Part shown: positions 22,566 to 31,441 of the stretch, one piece after another
Position numbering within the stretch: position 1 is the first letter of the stretch
Layout: each line of letters opens with the position of its first letter
Assembly: GCA_007693435.1 (NCBI GenBank)
Contig: REDO01000180.1
Coordinates: 1 to 46,159 of the forward strand
Length of the DNA: 46,159 nt
Direction: 5' to 3'
From: Salinarimonadaceae bacterium
GTDB taxonomy: Bacteria > Pseudomonadota > Alphaproteobacteria > Rhizobiales > Beijerinckiaceae
Position numbers and translations under genes: made by a program
The notes under the pieces: generated by a model
Database searches by the model: none
What the model was told of the DNA's origin: nothing
Seen by the model: only the letters and a program-made list of their open reading frames with translations

Positions 22566-23428
22566 TCGTAGCCCTTCTTTCCGAGAATGCCGCCGGGGCG
22601 AACGAAGAGAAGCAGGAGGAGCAGCCCGAAAGAGATCGTCAGGGCGTGTTCGGGGCCGAACCAGAAGGCGCCGAAGGCCTCGACGACGCCGAGCGCGATG
22701 CCGCCGACCATGGCGCCGGGCACGCTGCCGAGCCCCCCGATCACGCAGACGATGAAGGCCTTGCCGAGAAAGATCGGCGCATTGATCGGAGAGATCGGGT
22801 AGACGATCGAGAGCAGCGCGCCGGCGGCGCCGGCCATGAGCGCGCCGATGCCGAAGGTGATCGCGTTGATCCGCGCGACCGGCACGCCCATCAGCGCCGC
22901 CGCCTCACGGTCCATGCGCACGGCGACGATGGCGCGCCCGATCTTGCTGTCGCGCAGGGTGCGCCAGAGAAGGCCGGTGAGAAGGAAGGCCAGCACCATC
23001 GCCGCTACGCGGTCTCCGGGGAGGAAGACGGGGCCGATAATGATCGCGGGCAGCGGATTCGCGAGGTTGACCTGACGGTAATCGGCGGTGAACGCGACGA
23101 GCATCGCGTTGTTCAGCATCAGGTCGAGGCCGAAGGTCAGCGTCAGCGTGATGAGGACGGGCGCGGCGATCACCCGGTTGATGAGCCCCGCCTGTATGGC
23201 GTGCCCGATCACGTAGAGGATGGCGCCCGCGATCACGACCGAGACGAAAGGGTGAATTCCGAAATACGCGTAGGCGAACCACGCGACATAGGCGCCGAGC
23301 ACCACGAAGGTGCCGTGGAGAATGTTGATGACGTTCAACACGCCCCAGACCAGCGAGAAGCCGACGGCGATACAGGCGTAGAGGCCGCCGAGGATCAGGC
23401 CGTTCGCCAGAACCTGAAAATAGATCAT
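22562..23428 (-). CDS. livH: ABC importer permease, LivH-type
   Basis: The 288-residue membrane protein starts MIYFQVLANGLILGG, as is usual for LivH. A GTG at 23437 would add three residues but fits less well. Marks are LYACIAVGFSLVWGVLNVIN and the coupling loop DREAAALMGVPVARINAITF near 188. It is separated from the binding-protein gene by about 110 bases with a perfect 13-bp-arm hairpin, while all later genes in the operon overlap. Confidence 0.92.
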   Translation of the reverse strand: MIYFQVLANGLILGGLYACIAVGFSLVWGVLNVINILHGTFVVLGAYVAWFAYAYFGIHPFVSVVIAGAILYVIGHAIQAGLINRVIAAPVLITLTLTFGLDLMLNNAMLVAFTADYRQVNLANPLPAIIIGPVFLPGDRVAAMVLAFLLTGLLWRTLRDSKIGRAIVAVRMDREAAALMGVPVARINAITFGIGALMAGAAGALLSIVYPISPINAPIFLGKAFIVCVIGGLGSVPGAMVGGIALGVVEAFGAFWFGPEHALTISFGLLLLLLFVRPGGILGKKGYE

Positions 23429-23475
23429 TGGACGCACCGATAGCGTTGTCCGCCGCGACAGGCGGATCCGGGGGA

Positions 23476-23504
23476 GGCGGCGCGGTTCGGGGAACCGCGC
23501 CGCC
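23476..23504 (-). terminator. Perfect 13-bp stem-loop between binding-protein and permease genes
   Basis: GGCGGCGCGGTTC (23476-23488) and GAACCGCGCCGCC (23492-23504) are perfect arms around GGG. It is placed as in the TTT operon: just after the periplasmic binding-protein gene and before the membrane genes. Partial termination or mRNA 3' protection for differential expression is likely. Confidence 0.65.
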
Positions 23505-23541
23505 GGCCGTCACGAATCAAGTCGCCGAGGGATCGTCTCGA

Positions 23542-24738
23542 TCAGCGGAACAGGAAATCCGCCTGCTTGATCGCCTCGGGGAAGACCACCGTGGGACGAC
23601 TGTTCTGGATCTGGAAGACCGGCGGTTCGAGCGAGGTGATCTGCCCGGTCTCGCCGAAACGCACATGGCCATAGAAGGTCTCGACGTCGAGCGAAGCGAG
23701 CGCGTCACGCACGGCGGACGGCTCGATCGTGCCGGCCTTTTCGATGGCGAGCTGGAGGATCGCGCCGGCGGCCGCGGCCGACGCCTCGGCGTAATCCGCC
23801 TCGCCGCCGTAGCGGGCTTCCCAGGCGGCGTTGAAGTTCTCGGTCGTGCCGAAGATGTCCTCGCCGTCATAGCGCACGGCCGGATGCCACCAGGCGGCGC
23901 TCGACACGTTCTCGGCGAGCGCGCCGCCCGCCTCGATGAACTCGCGATAGGCCGGGCCGGCGATCATCGTGATGACGGCGGGATCGACGCCCTGGTCCGC
24001 GAGTTGGCGGCGGATGAGGATGAGGTCGTTGATGTAGCCCGTGGCGAAAACCCAGTCGGGCTGCGCGGCGCGCATCTGGGTGACGGCGGCCGAATGGTCC
24101 ATCGTGCCGATGGCGTAGCGCTCGAACATCACGACTTCGAGGTCACGCGCCTGCGCCGACTTCTCCATCTCCTGCGCGATGGCGAGCGGGAAGAGGTCGT
24201 TGCGGGCGAGGATCGCGACGCGCTTCACGTCGGGATTGGCGCTCGTGACGATGTCGGAGAGCGGCTCGGTCAGCGTGTCGTTCGGCGTGAAGGTTCCGAA
24301 GAGATACTGGTAGCCCTGGTCGTAGACCTCCGCAGAGGAGGCGGTCGCGGCGACGGTCGGGATGCCGTAGCGCTCGGAGACGCTGCTCGCCGCCTTGGCC
24401 GCGCCCGATCCGAAGGGCGAGAAAAGGAAGTTCACGCGATCCTCGGTAATCAGACGCTCGGCGGTCTGCACCGCGCGGGGCGTGTTCGAGGCGTAGTCCA
24501 CATAGACGATCTCGACCGGGTAGGTCGTGTCGCCGACCGTGATGCCCCCCGCCGCATTGACTGTCTCCGCCCAGAGATCGTAGCCGCGCTGCTGCTTGAG
24601 CCCCTCTGGCGAAAGCGGCCCTGTGAGCGGCAATGGCGCCCCGATGCGGATGACGTCCTGAGCGGCTGCGCCGCTGGCGCCGAAAGCGAGCAGCGACGCG
24701 ACGAGCGCGGCTGAAAATACCTTGTGTGTCATGGTCAT
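23542..24738 (-). CDS. ABC importer periplasmic binding protein (Leu/Ile/Val-binding type, aromatic-acid-like)
   Basis: The 398-residue protein has a signal peptide (MTMTHKVFSAALVASLLAF, cleavage after GAAA near residue 26) and a mature start QDVIRIGAPLPLTGPLSPEG typical of type I binding proteins of HAAT importers. The ATG at 24738 has GGGGAG upstream; a second ATG lies two codons later. It is first in a nine-gene operon running to 15670. Relatives bind branched amino acids, aromatic acids or amides. Linkage to a molybdenum hydroxylase favours an aromatic or heteroaromatic ligand. Confidence 0.92.
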   Translation of the reverse strand: MTMTHKVFSAALVASLLAFGASGAAAQDVIRIGAPLPLTGPLSPEGLKQQRGYDLWAETVNAAGGITVGDTTYPVEIVYVDYASNTPRAVQTAERLITEDRVNFLFSPFGSGAAKAASSVSERYGIPTVAATASSAEVYDQGYQYLFGTFTPNDTLTEPLSDIVTSANPDVKRVAILARNDLFPLAIAQEMEKSAQARDLEVVMFERYAIGTMDHSAAVTQMRAAQPDWVFATGYINDLILIRRQLADQGVDPAVITMIAGPAYREFIEAGGALAENVSSAAWWHPAVRYDGEDIFGTTENFNAAWEARYGGEADYAEASAAAAGAILQLAIEKAGTIEPSAVRDALASLDVETFYGHVRFGETGQITSLEPPVFQIQNSRPTVVFPEAIKQADFLFR

Positions 24739-24943
24739 GTTCTCCCCTCTTTTCCGGAAAGTATGGTGGATCACACTATTGCCACAAGTACAAAAATTTG
24801 ATCATATCGTTCGCGATTTGGCAACGCAGAAGCCTTCTCGACGATTCCGCCGCCCCTGCGCGCATACTGCCCGAATCTTCACCAGCCGCATGCGCCGCAA
24901 TTGCGCAGTTTCGGCTCGATCGGACAAGCAACGGAGCACCGCC
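24739..24943. promoter_or_regulatory. Divergent promoter region of importer operon and LysR gene
   Basis: The 205-base gap is AT-richer than its surroundings near 24770-24815. It contains TTGCCA (24779-24784) and TGGCAA (24819-24824) as a spaced inverted repeat and a TTGATCATA core at 24798-24806. This is where the divergent LysR protein would be expected to bind. No exact T-N11-A box can be fixed by eye. Confidence 0.45.
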
Positions 24944-25840
24944 ATGCTCTCCTCCCAGTTGCGTTACTTCCTCGAAGTCGCCCGGAGCGGGTCTGTTCGC
25001 CTCGCCGGCGATCATCTCAACGTCGCGGCGTCCGCCGTGAGCCGGCAGGTCCAGAATCTCGAGATCGAGGTCGGCATGCCGCTCTTCGAGCGCAGGCCGC
25101 GCGGAATGGTGCTCACGCCGGCCGGGGAAATCTACGCGCGCTACGCCCGCTCCCTGACGCTGGAGCAGGACCGCGTAGTCTCGGAAATCGAGGAATTGCG
25201 CGGGCTCAAGCGCGGGCTCGTGCGCATTTATTCCGTCGAAGGCGTGATCGCTGACGTGGTGACGGAATCGATCGCGCATTTCCGTCAGCTGCATCCCGGC
25301 GTGCGTTTCCGGCTGAACGCATCGGGGACCGACGACGTGGTGGCCGCCGTTCGCGAAGGGCTCGCCGATATCGGAGTCTCGTTCAATGCGCAGCCCGACG
25401 AGGCGGTGCATTTCGTGCGCCGTTTCGACGATCCGGTCGTCGCGGTGGTCCGGCCGGGGCATGAACTCATGCGGCGCGCGCGTGTCCCGCTGCGCGAACT
25501 CGCGAAGCTGCCCGTGGCGCTGCCGGAAGTCGGCTTCGGCATCCGACGACTCGTGGACGAGGCCTGCCGCCGGCTCGACGTCTCGCTGACGCCGGCCCTG
25601 GAGACGAATTCGATCGAAGCCCTGCGCGGTTTCGCCCGCACCGGCGCCGGCGTATCGATCCTGCCGCGCACCTCCTGCCGGCGCGAACTGAAAGCAGGCG
25701 TGATCGAGACTTTGCCCTTCGCGGACGAGGCTTTGCGCCATGCGACGATGGATCTGAGCGTCCTGGCCGGCCGCCGCCTGCCCCCGGCGGCGTCGACCTT
25801 CCTCGCCGCCATCGAGACCAGTCTGACGGCGACGTCCTGA
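24944..25840 (+). CDS. LysR family transcriptional regulator
   Basis: The 298-residue protein has the N-terminal LysR helix-turn-helix (LRYFLEVARSGSVRLAGDHL, then AASAVSRQVQNLE, about 5-45) and a C-terminal two-lobed effector domain. The ATG at 24944 has GGAG ten bases upstream; the longer frame from 24722 overlaps the opposite gene's leader and is not used. It is divergent from the importer/molybdenum-hydroxylase operon and is its most likely regulator, sensing the substrate or an intermediate. Confidence 0.9.
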   Translation: MLSSQLRYFLEVARSGSVRLAGDHLNVAASAVSRQVQNLEIEVGMPLFERRPRGMVLTPAGEIYARYARSLTLEQDRVVSEIEELRGLKRGLVRIYSVEGVIADVVTESIAHFRQLHPGVRFRLNASGTDDVVAAVREGLADIGVSFNAQPDEAVHFVRRFDDPVVAVVRPGHELMRRARVPLRELAKLPVALPEVGFGIRRLVDEACRRLDVSLTPALETNSIEALRGFARTGAGVSILPRTSCRRELKAGVIETLPFADEALRHATMDLSVLAGRRLPPAASTFLAAIETSLTATS

Positions 25841-25972
25841 GCAAGGCGCGGACTCGTGTTCGAGTTCTGTACCGACCGGCCCCGCGGTGCTAGGTGTTGT
25901 GGCGGCGCGCAACGGCCGGCGCGGGTCAGCCCGCGTGGATCGGGCCCGCTCGTTCTTCCGGACGGAGGCAAG

Positions 25973-26893
25973 ATGGACCTGCGCACCCTTCGATATTTCC
26001 AGGTCGTCGCCGAATGCGGCAGCTACAGCCGCGGCGCGGAGCTGTTGCGCATCTCCCAGCCCGCCGTGAGCCGCGCCGTGCGCCTGCTCGAGGAAGAGCT
26101 GGGACGAGCCGTCTTTCAACGCAACGGCCACGGCGTCACCCTGACCGACCCCGGCCGCGTCCTGCTCGAACGCGCGCAGTCGATCCTGCGGCAGATCGAT
26201 CAGCTGAAAGGCGAAATCACGGAGGGCGACGAGGGTCCCAGCGGCACGATCGCCATTGCGCTCCCGCCGGCGGCGGGCCATTTCCTCGCGCCGGCGCTGG
26301 TCGCGAGAATGCGGCGGGACTTCCCCGCCGTTTCCCTGAAATTCGTCGGCGGCTTCAGCGGCTATATCCACGAATGGCTGATCCGCGGCCATGTCGACGT
26401 GGCCTGCCTGCACGATCCGCCCCCACAGCGCGGCTTCGAGACGACGCCGCTGTTGCGCGAGGAAGTCTTTCTCGTGGGCAAACGCGGATCGCTGCATTCG
26501 GACGGGCCGGGCCTGCCCATGGCCCGGCTGCTGGAACTCCCCCTCGCCTTGCCGAGCGGCATGAACGCCACGCGCCGGCTGCTGAATGGGTGGGCGGGCG
26601 CGAACGGCGTGTGGTTCCAGCCGCGTGTCGAGGTTGACGACCACATGATCACGCGGGCGCTGATCCGGCGCGGCGAGGCTTTCAGCCTGCTGACGCGCGG
26701 GGCTTTCGCCGATGACCTCGCGCACGGCGAAATCGAGGCGTTCTCGCTCCAGCCGCCGATCTACTGGACGCTGACCCTCGTCACCTGCCTGCGCTCCCCG
26801 CGATCGCCCTTGATCGACGTCTTCTCGCAGCGACTGATCGCCGTGACGCAGGAACTGCGCGAAAGCGGCGTCTGGCGGGCCGAGCCCGTCTAG
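25973..26893 (+). CDS. LysR family transcriptional regulator (second, tandem)
   Basis: The 306-residue LysR protein has a classical DNA-binding domain (LRTLRYFQVVAECGSYSRGA, then SQPAVSRAVRLLEEELG, about 3-50) and the effector domain from about 90. A GGAGGCAAG ribosome site precedes the ATG at 25973. It follows the first LysR gene by 132 bases in the same direction and converges on the M24 hydrolase gene. It is clearly diverged from the first LysR gene, so not a recent duplicate. It could serve the importer operon or the CoA-transferase operon; position does not decide. Confidence 0.88.
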   Translation: MDLRTLRYFQVVAECGSYSRGAELLRISQPAVSRAVRLLEEELGRAVFQRNGHGVTLTDPGRVLLERAQSILRQIDQLKGEITEGDEGPSGTIAIALPPAAGHFLAPALVARMRRDFPAVSLKFVGGFSGYIHEWLIRGHVDVACLHDPPPQRGFETTPLLREEVFLVGKRGSLHSDGPGLPMARLLELPLALPSGMNATRRLLNGWAGANGVWFQPRVEVDDHMITRALIRRGEAFSLLTRGAFADDLAHGEIEAFSLQPPIYWTLTLVTCLRSPRSPLIDVFSQRLIAVTQELRESGVWRAEPV

Positions 26894-26908
26894 GCCCCGC
26901 TTAAGCGC

Positions 26909-28063
26909 TCAGTCCACGATGATCAGATCGGGCGGAAAGCCCGTGATCAGCTCACAGCCCGTCTGCGTGACGATGACGTTGTCGATCAGCCGCGCGCCGA
27001 GCCGCTCCTCGCCGATGAAGACGGGCGGCTCGATCGAGAGCACCATCCCGGCTTTCAGGACATGCGTGCCGCCGCCAAACATGTTGACCGGCTCGCCCCA
27101 GGCCGGCGGGAAGCCAGGCGCGATGCCGTAGCCCGTCGTGTGGACGCGATAGCGGTCGAGACCGGCGGCGGCGATGACCGCTTTGGCCGCTTCGTGCGGG
27201 ACGGTGGCGGGAACGCCGTCGCGGATCTCGGCGCGACAGGCGTCGGAGGCCGCGCGCACGACGTCGTAGAGTTCGCGCATCCGCGCGGTCGGCTCGCCCA
27301 TGACGAACTGGCGACCGATCGTGGCCGTGTAGCGCCGCTTGACGCCGCCGAATTCGACATTGCCGAAATCGCCCTGCTCCAGCAGCCGCTCGGTCGGCGC
27401 GCCGTGGCTGAACCCGCATCGGGGCCCCGAAACGAGGTTGAGCGTGCTCGCGGCCAGTCCGCCGCCCGCGACGAGCGAGCGGTAGACCTCCGCCGCGACC
27501 TCGAGCTCGGATCGCCCGACTTGCAGCACACCGGCGAAGACGCCCATGGCGCGGTCGGCGGACGCGGCCGCCTCGCGGATATAGGCGAGCTCCTTTTCGG
27601 ACTTCACCATCTTGAGGGCGATCACGAGCTCGCTGGGCTCGGCGACGAGCGCGTCGCCGAGAATGTCCCTGACCTTCAGATAGTGATGCGGATGAAGGTA
27701 ATAGGCCGGAACCTCGATCCCGACGCGCCCGTTCTTCAGCCCGAGATCCGCGACGACGCGGGCGAATACTGCAAGCGGGTCCTCCGGTTCGCAGCCGCCC
27801 CAGCCGACGATGCGATCCGCGAGCGTATCGTCCTCGATCTCGGGGCGCTCGGAGTCGCGCATCACCATCGTCATCGGCCCTTCCGCCGCCGATACGACGA
27901 GGCACTGGAAAGCCTGATAGCTCTTGGCGTCGCTTCCCGTCAGCCAATGGATTGAGATGGGATTGAACAGGATCATCCAGTCGAGCCCGGCATCGGCGAT
28001 GGCGGCGCGCACCCGCGCCTTGCGGGATGCGAATTCCTCAGGCGTGAAATCGTGTTTCGACAT
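26909..28063 (-). CDS. M24 (creatinase/aminopeptidase P fold) hydrolase, metal ligands mostly lost
   Basis: The 384-residue protein has the two-domain creatinase/prolidase layout: the N-terminal creatinase-like domain (IHWLTGSDAKSYQAFQC near 38) and the pita-bread domain from about 150. Of the five metal ligands of M24 peptidases only Glu345 (SIEPPVF) is kept. The others read Glu237 for Asp, Thr248 for Asp, Tyr312 for His (GYG instead of GHG) and Ile360 for Glu. His220 (FSHGAPT) matches the catalytic histidine position of creatinase. A metal-independent C-N hydrolase of the creatinase or ectoine-hydrolase kind is therefore more likely than a peptidase. It is last in the operon with the aldolase and aminotransferase (TGATG junction) and has a same-length paralogue at 37973-39127. 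Confidence 0.85.
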   Translation of the reverse strand: MSKHDFTPEEFASRKARVRAAIADAGLDWMILFNPISIHWLTGSDAKSYQAFQCLVVSAAEGPMTMVMRDSERPEIEDDTLADRIVGWGGCEPEDPLAVFARVVADLGLKNGRVGIEVPAYYLHPHHYLKVRDILGDALVAEPSELVIALKMVKSEKELAYIREAAASADRAMGVFAGVLQVGRSELEVAAEVYRSLVAGGGLAASTLNLVSGPRCGFSHGAPTERLLEQGDFGNVEFGGVKRRYTATIGRQFVMGEPTARMRELYDVVRAASDACRAEIRDGVPATVPHEAAKAVIAAAGLDRYRVHTTGYGIAPGFPPAWGEPVNMFGGGTHVLKAGMVLSIEPPVFIGEERLGARLIDNVIVTQTGCELITGFPPDLIIVD

Positions 28064-28824
28064 CAGGTCTCTCCTCCCCTGGCTTCTTCCAGCACACGGC
28101 GCGCCGAGGCGGTGAGCATGGCGAGATCGGGCGTGAGCGTCACGAAATCGAAGCCCTCCGCCAGCTTGGCGCGCGCGAAAGGCCCGGCCCCGCAGAAGAC
28201 GCCCACCCGCTTGCCCGCCGCATGGACGCGTTCGCGGATCATGCGCACGGCGTCGACGACCACGGGATCGTCGGAATCGGGCTTCGGGGCCCGCCCCAGA
28301 GCCACCGCGAGATCGGCGGGGCCGATGAAAATTCCGTCAATGCCTTCGACCGACAGAACGTCGTCCAGATTGGCGAGGCCGCGCTCGGTTTCGATCATCG
28401 CCATCGAGACGATGGTGTCGCTGGCGCGCCCGAAATAATCGTTCCCGTAGCGCATGAGCGGTCGGCGGGGGCCGAAGGAACGCGCCCCGCGCGGCGGGTA
28501 ATGCACGGCCGAGGCGAGGCGGCGGGCGTCGTCAGCGCTCTCGATCATCGGCGCGATGATTCCGTAAGCGCCGAGATCGGCGAGCTTCCCGATCTCGTCG
28601 GGATTGTTCCAGCGCACCCGCACGAAGGGCTCGGCGCCGCCGTTCTCGATGGCGATCATCATGGCCACGGCGCTGTCGAATTCGGTGCCGCTGTGCTGCA
28701 TGTCGATCACGAGCGCGTCGTAGCCCAGCCGCGCCATCGCCTCCGCGTGGAGCACGCCCGTCATCTGCAGCCAGCCGCCGACGGCCTTTCCGCCGCTCTC
28801 CCAGATGGACCTGACCTTGTTCAT
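28063..28824 (-). CDS. HpcH/HpaI family class II aldolase (second copy in window)
   Basis: The 253-residue aldolase has the complete active site: His44 (DMQHS), Arg69 (VRVRW), the metal ligands Glu145 (MIETERG) and Asp171 (GPADLA), and the PRGARSFGPRR segment near 111-121. It should cleave a 4-hydroxy-2-oxoacid to a 2-oxoacid and an aldehyde. It overlaps the aminotransferase gene (ATGA) and the M24 gene (TGATG), which suggests that the aminotransferase supplies its 2-oxoacid substrate. It is only distantly similar to the aldolase at 9643-10431. Confidence 0.88.
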   Translation of the reverse strand: MNKVRSIWESGGKAVGGWLQMTGVLHAEAMARLGYDALVIDMQHSGTEFDSAVAMMIAIENGGAEPFVRVRWNNPDEIGKLADLGAYGIIAPMIESADDARRLASAVHYPPRGARSFGPRRPLMRYGNDYFGRASDTIVSMAMIETERGLANLDDVLSVEGIDGIFIGPADLAVALGRAPKPDSDDPVVVDAVRMIRERVHAAGKRVGVFCGAGPFARAKLAEGFDFVTLTPDLAMLTASARRVLEEARGGET

Positions 28825-30110
28825 GACGAAGCTCCCCGGTTGTCGCGCGCATCAGGTCCGGTCAGCGCGTCGAGCGCGGCGACGATGCGCTCGCAGGCTG
28901 CGGCGATCCGGCCCTCGTCGAGGGCGAATGAAAGCCGCACGAAAGGCGAAAAGGCGAAGGCGGAGCCGGCCACCGTGGCGACATGGGCGGCGTCCAGCAG
29001 ATATTCGGCGACGGCGTCGTCGTCCGCCAACGTCGCCCCGCCGGGCGTGATCGCTCCGATGCAGCGCGATACGTCCGCGTAGATGTAGAACGCGCCGCCG
29101 GGGGCGCGCACGTCCAGCCGGCCGCACCGGCGGAGGATTTCCATGGCGAGGTCGCGGCGTCTCTCCAACACCTGCCGCCAGCGGGGGATTTCGCTCTGAT
29201 CGCCCGTGAGAGCCGTGGCCGCCGCCGCCTGGGCGGGGCTGTTGCTGCTGCCGGCGGTCTGCGACTGCACGCAGGCCATGGCGTCGATCAGCCAGCGCGG
29301 TCCGGCCGCGAAGCCCACGCGCCAGCCGGTCATCGCGTAGGTTTTGGAGACGCCGTTGACGATGAGCGTACGCGGGCGAAGCGCGGGGGCCGCGACCATG
29401 AACGATTGACGGGGCGCTCTATCGAAGACGAGATGTTCGTAGATTTCGTCCGACATGACCATGGCGCGCGGATGGGCGGCCACCACGTCGGCGAGCCGTG
29501 CGAGAAGCGCGGCGGGATAGACCGCGCCGGTCGGGTTGTTCGGCGAGTTCAGGAGCACCCATTTGGTGCGCGGGGTCAGCGCGGCCTCTAGACCCGCCGG
29601 GTCCGGCAGGAAACCCTCTTCGGGGCGCGTCTCCACCACCACCGGCGTTCCGCCGCAGAATTCGACGATGTCGATGTAGGACACCCAGCTCGGCGTGAAG
29701 ATCACCACCTCGTCGCCCGGATCGAGCGTCGCGGCGAAGGCGTTGTGGATGACCTGCTTGCATCCGGACGCCACGTGGATCTCCTCGCGGCCGAAGGAAA
29801 GATCGTTGTCACGCAGGAATTTCTCGCGGACCGCGTCCTTCACGAAGGGGGCGCCGTCGGGCGCGGTGTAGCGCGTGAAGCCGCGCTTCGCCGCCGCATC
29901 CGCGCTCTCGACCACATGCGCAGGCGTGTCGAAGTCGAGTTCGCCAACCGCCATGCTGATGACGTCCTTGCCGGCTTCCCGCATCCGCGCTGCCCGTTCG
30001 GACATTGCGATCGTGGGGGATAGCTTGATGCCGAGCACGCGACGTCCGAGCATCGCGCCCGGGCCGCCCTCGCCCGCCTGCGGCGGGTCATTCAATTGCG
30101 ATTGAGCCAT
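28821..30110 (-). CDS. PLP-dependent class I aminotransferase (AspC-like)
   Basis: The 429-residue enzyme has fold-type I aminotransferase motifs: SPNNPTG (189-195), the PLP-phenol aspartate in MSDEIYEHL (Asp221), the Schiff-base lysine in VSKTYAMTGWRVG (Lys256) and a C-terminal arginine in FVRLSFA that binds the substrate carboxylate. It moves an amino group between an amino acid and a 2-oxoacid. The ATG at 30110 is preceded by GGGAGGAACG. It lies between a CoA-transferase and an aldolase in the same operon, consistent with deamination of an amino acid to a 2-oxoacid that the aldolase then cleaves. Confidence 0.9.
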   Translation of the reverse strand: MAQSQLNDPPQAGEGGPGAMLGRRVLGIKLSPTIAMSERAARMREAGKDVISMAVGELDFDTPAHVVESADAAAKRGFTRYTAPDGAPFVKDAVREKFLRDNDLSFGREEIHVASGCKQVIHNAFAATLDPGDEVVIFTPSWVSYIDIVEFCGGTPVVVETRPEEGFLPDPAGLEAALTPRTKWVLLNSPNNPTGAVYPAALLARLADVVAAHPRAMVMSDEIYEHLVFDRAPRQSFMVAAPALRPRTLIVNGVSKTYAMTGWRVGFAAGPRWLIDAMACVQSQTAGSSNSPAQAAAATALTGDQSEIPRWRQVLERRRDLAMEILRRCGRLDVRAPGGAFYIYADVSRCIGAITPGGATLADDDAVAEYLLDAAHVATVAGSAFAFSPFVRLSFALDEGRIAAACERIVAALDALTGPDARDNRGASS

Positions 30111-30137
30111 CGTTCCTCCCGCATTCTTTTCTTTGGG

Positions 30138-31343
30138 TCAGATCACGCCTTCGCGCATGAGCGCCTCCAGTTCGCGCCCGCTCAGACCGAGCAGGCCGGC
30201 GTAGATTTCCTCGTTGTGCTCCCCGAGCGCGGGGGGCGGACGGCGGATGGAGCCGGGCGTCAGCGAGAGTTTGGGGAGAACCCCGAGCGTCTCGATCTCT
30301 CCAAGCTGCGGATGCGCCATCTTGGTGATCAGATCGCGCGCCCTGGTCTGGGGCGACTCGGCCACTTCGCCGACATCCCTGATCCGCGCGCAGGGCACCC
30401 CGGCCTCGGCCAGCAATTCGGCGACCTGTGCGCGGGAGCGCCCGCGAGCCCAGCCTCCGACGATCTCGTCGACGAGCGCGACATTCGCCACGCGCGCCCG
30501 CGCTTGCGCGAAATCCGGGTGCTCCTTGAGATCCTCGCGCCCCATCAGGGCGCATAGAGACGCCCAATGCGCGTCGTTGCCGGCGACGATCATCAGCGGA
30601 CCGTCGGAGCAGGCGTAGACGTCCGACGGAGCCATCGTCGGCGCCCAGTTGCCGGTGCGCTGGCGCACGACGCCGAAGCTCAGATACTCTTGGAGCGCGG
30701 GCCCCAGCACCGAAACCATGCTCTCGTAAAGGCTCGCATCGACGAACTGGCCCTGGCCGGTGCGCTCGCGATGCATGAGCGCGACCATCGTTCCAAAGGC
30801 CGCGTAGAGGCTGGCGAGATAGTCGCCGACGATCGCGGCGGTGCGCAAGGCCGGGCCGTCCGGCATGCCCGTGAGGGACATCATGCCGCCCTCGGCCTGG
30901 GCGATCTGGTTGTAGCCCGCCAGCGATCGCGCGGGGCCCGTCTGGCCGAAGCCGGAGATCGACGTCATCACGAGCCGCGGATTGACCGCCGACAATGTCG
31001 GATAATCGATCCCGAGGCGTTCGGCGACGCCGGGCCTGTTGCTCTCGATCACGACGTCGACCTGCCGCGCCAGGTCCTTGACGATCTCGCGGCCCCGCTC
31101 GGTCTTGAGGTTCAGCGTGATCGACCGCTTGTTGCGGTTCGAGATGAGGTAGGTGAGGCTCACCTCGTCCAGAAAAGGCGGAATCCGGCGGCTGTCGTCG
31201 CCGAGGCCGGGGCGTTCGAGATGAATGACGTCCGCGCCCATGTCGCCGAGCAATTGCCCGACATGCGGGCCGGCGATCACGCGCCCCAGATCGAGAACGC
31301 GATATCCATGCAAGGGAGCAACTGTCGCCGTCGCATCCGTCAT
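30138..31343 (-). CDS. Class III (CaiB/BaiF/formyl-CoA transferase-type) CoA-transferase
   Basis: The 401-residue protein has family III CoA-transferase marks: RVLDLGRVIAGPHVGQLLGD near 15-34, NRNKRSITLNL near 69, ISGFGQTGP (129-137) and the nucleophilic aspartate in VGDYLASLYAAFG (Asp174). It moves CoA between two carboxylates. The frame is open to 31727, but the ATG at 31343 with GGGGAGGAGACC upstream is the start. It opens the operon CoA-transferase, aminotransferase, aldolase, M24 hydrolase, 98 bases after the ABC permease with a hairpin between. Confidence 0.9.
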   Translation of the reverse strand: MTDATATVAPLHGYRVLDLGRVIAGPHVGQLLGDMGADVIHLERPGLGDDSRRIPPFLDEVSLTYLISNRNKRSITLNLKTERGREIVKDLARQVDVVIESNRPGVAERLGIDYPTLSAVNPRLVMTSISGFGQTGPARSLAGYNQIAQAEGGMMSLTGMPDGPALRTAAIVGDYLASLYAAFGTMVALMHRERTGQGQFVDASLYESMVSVLGPALQEYLSFGVVRQRTGNWAPTMAPSDVYACSDGPLMIVAGNDAHWASLCALMGREDLKEHPDFAQARARVANVALVDEIVGGWARGRSRAQVAELLAEAGVPCARIRDVGEVAESPQTRARDLITKMAHPQLGEIETLGVLPKLSLTPGSIRRPPPALGEHNEEIYAGLLGLSGRELEALMREGVI

Positions 31344-31395
31344 TGGTCTCCTCCCCGCTTCCGGTCCCCGCCGTAATAGACATGGGGGACCCGGC

Positions 31396-31416
31396 CCGGC
31401 GGCGCGGGGCCGCCGG
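31396..31416 (-). terminator. Stem-loop between ABC permease and CoA-transferase genes
   Basis: CCGGCGGC (31396-31403) pairs perfectly with GCCGCCGG (31409-31416) across five bases. It lies 26 bases after the permease stop, before the CoA-transferase ribosome site. It probably ends or attenuates the transporter transcript; there is no T-run. Confidence 0.45.
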
Positions 31417-31441
31417 TCGAATACGCGGTCTCCGTTGAACG

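Noticed and set aside
24722-24943. Longer start for the first LysR gene
   Set aside because: The added sequence covers the divergent promoter and the start of the opposite gene, whereas the ATG at 24944 has a ribosome site and begins the standard LysR sequence.
26909-28063. Xaa-Pro aminopeptidase
   Set aside because: The fold is right, but four of the five metal ligands are substituted, which a metallopeptidase cannot afford.
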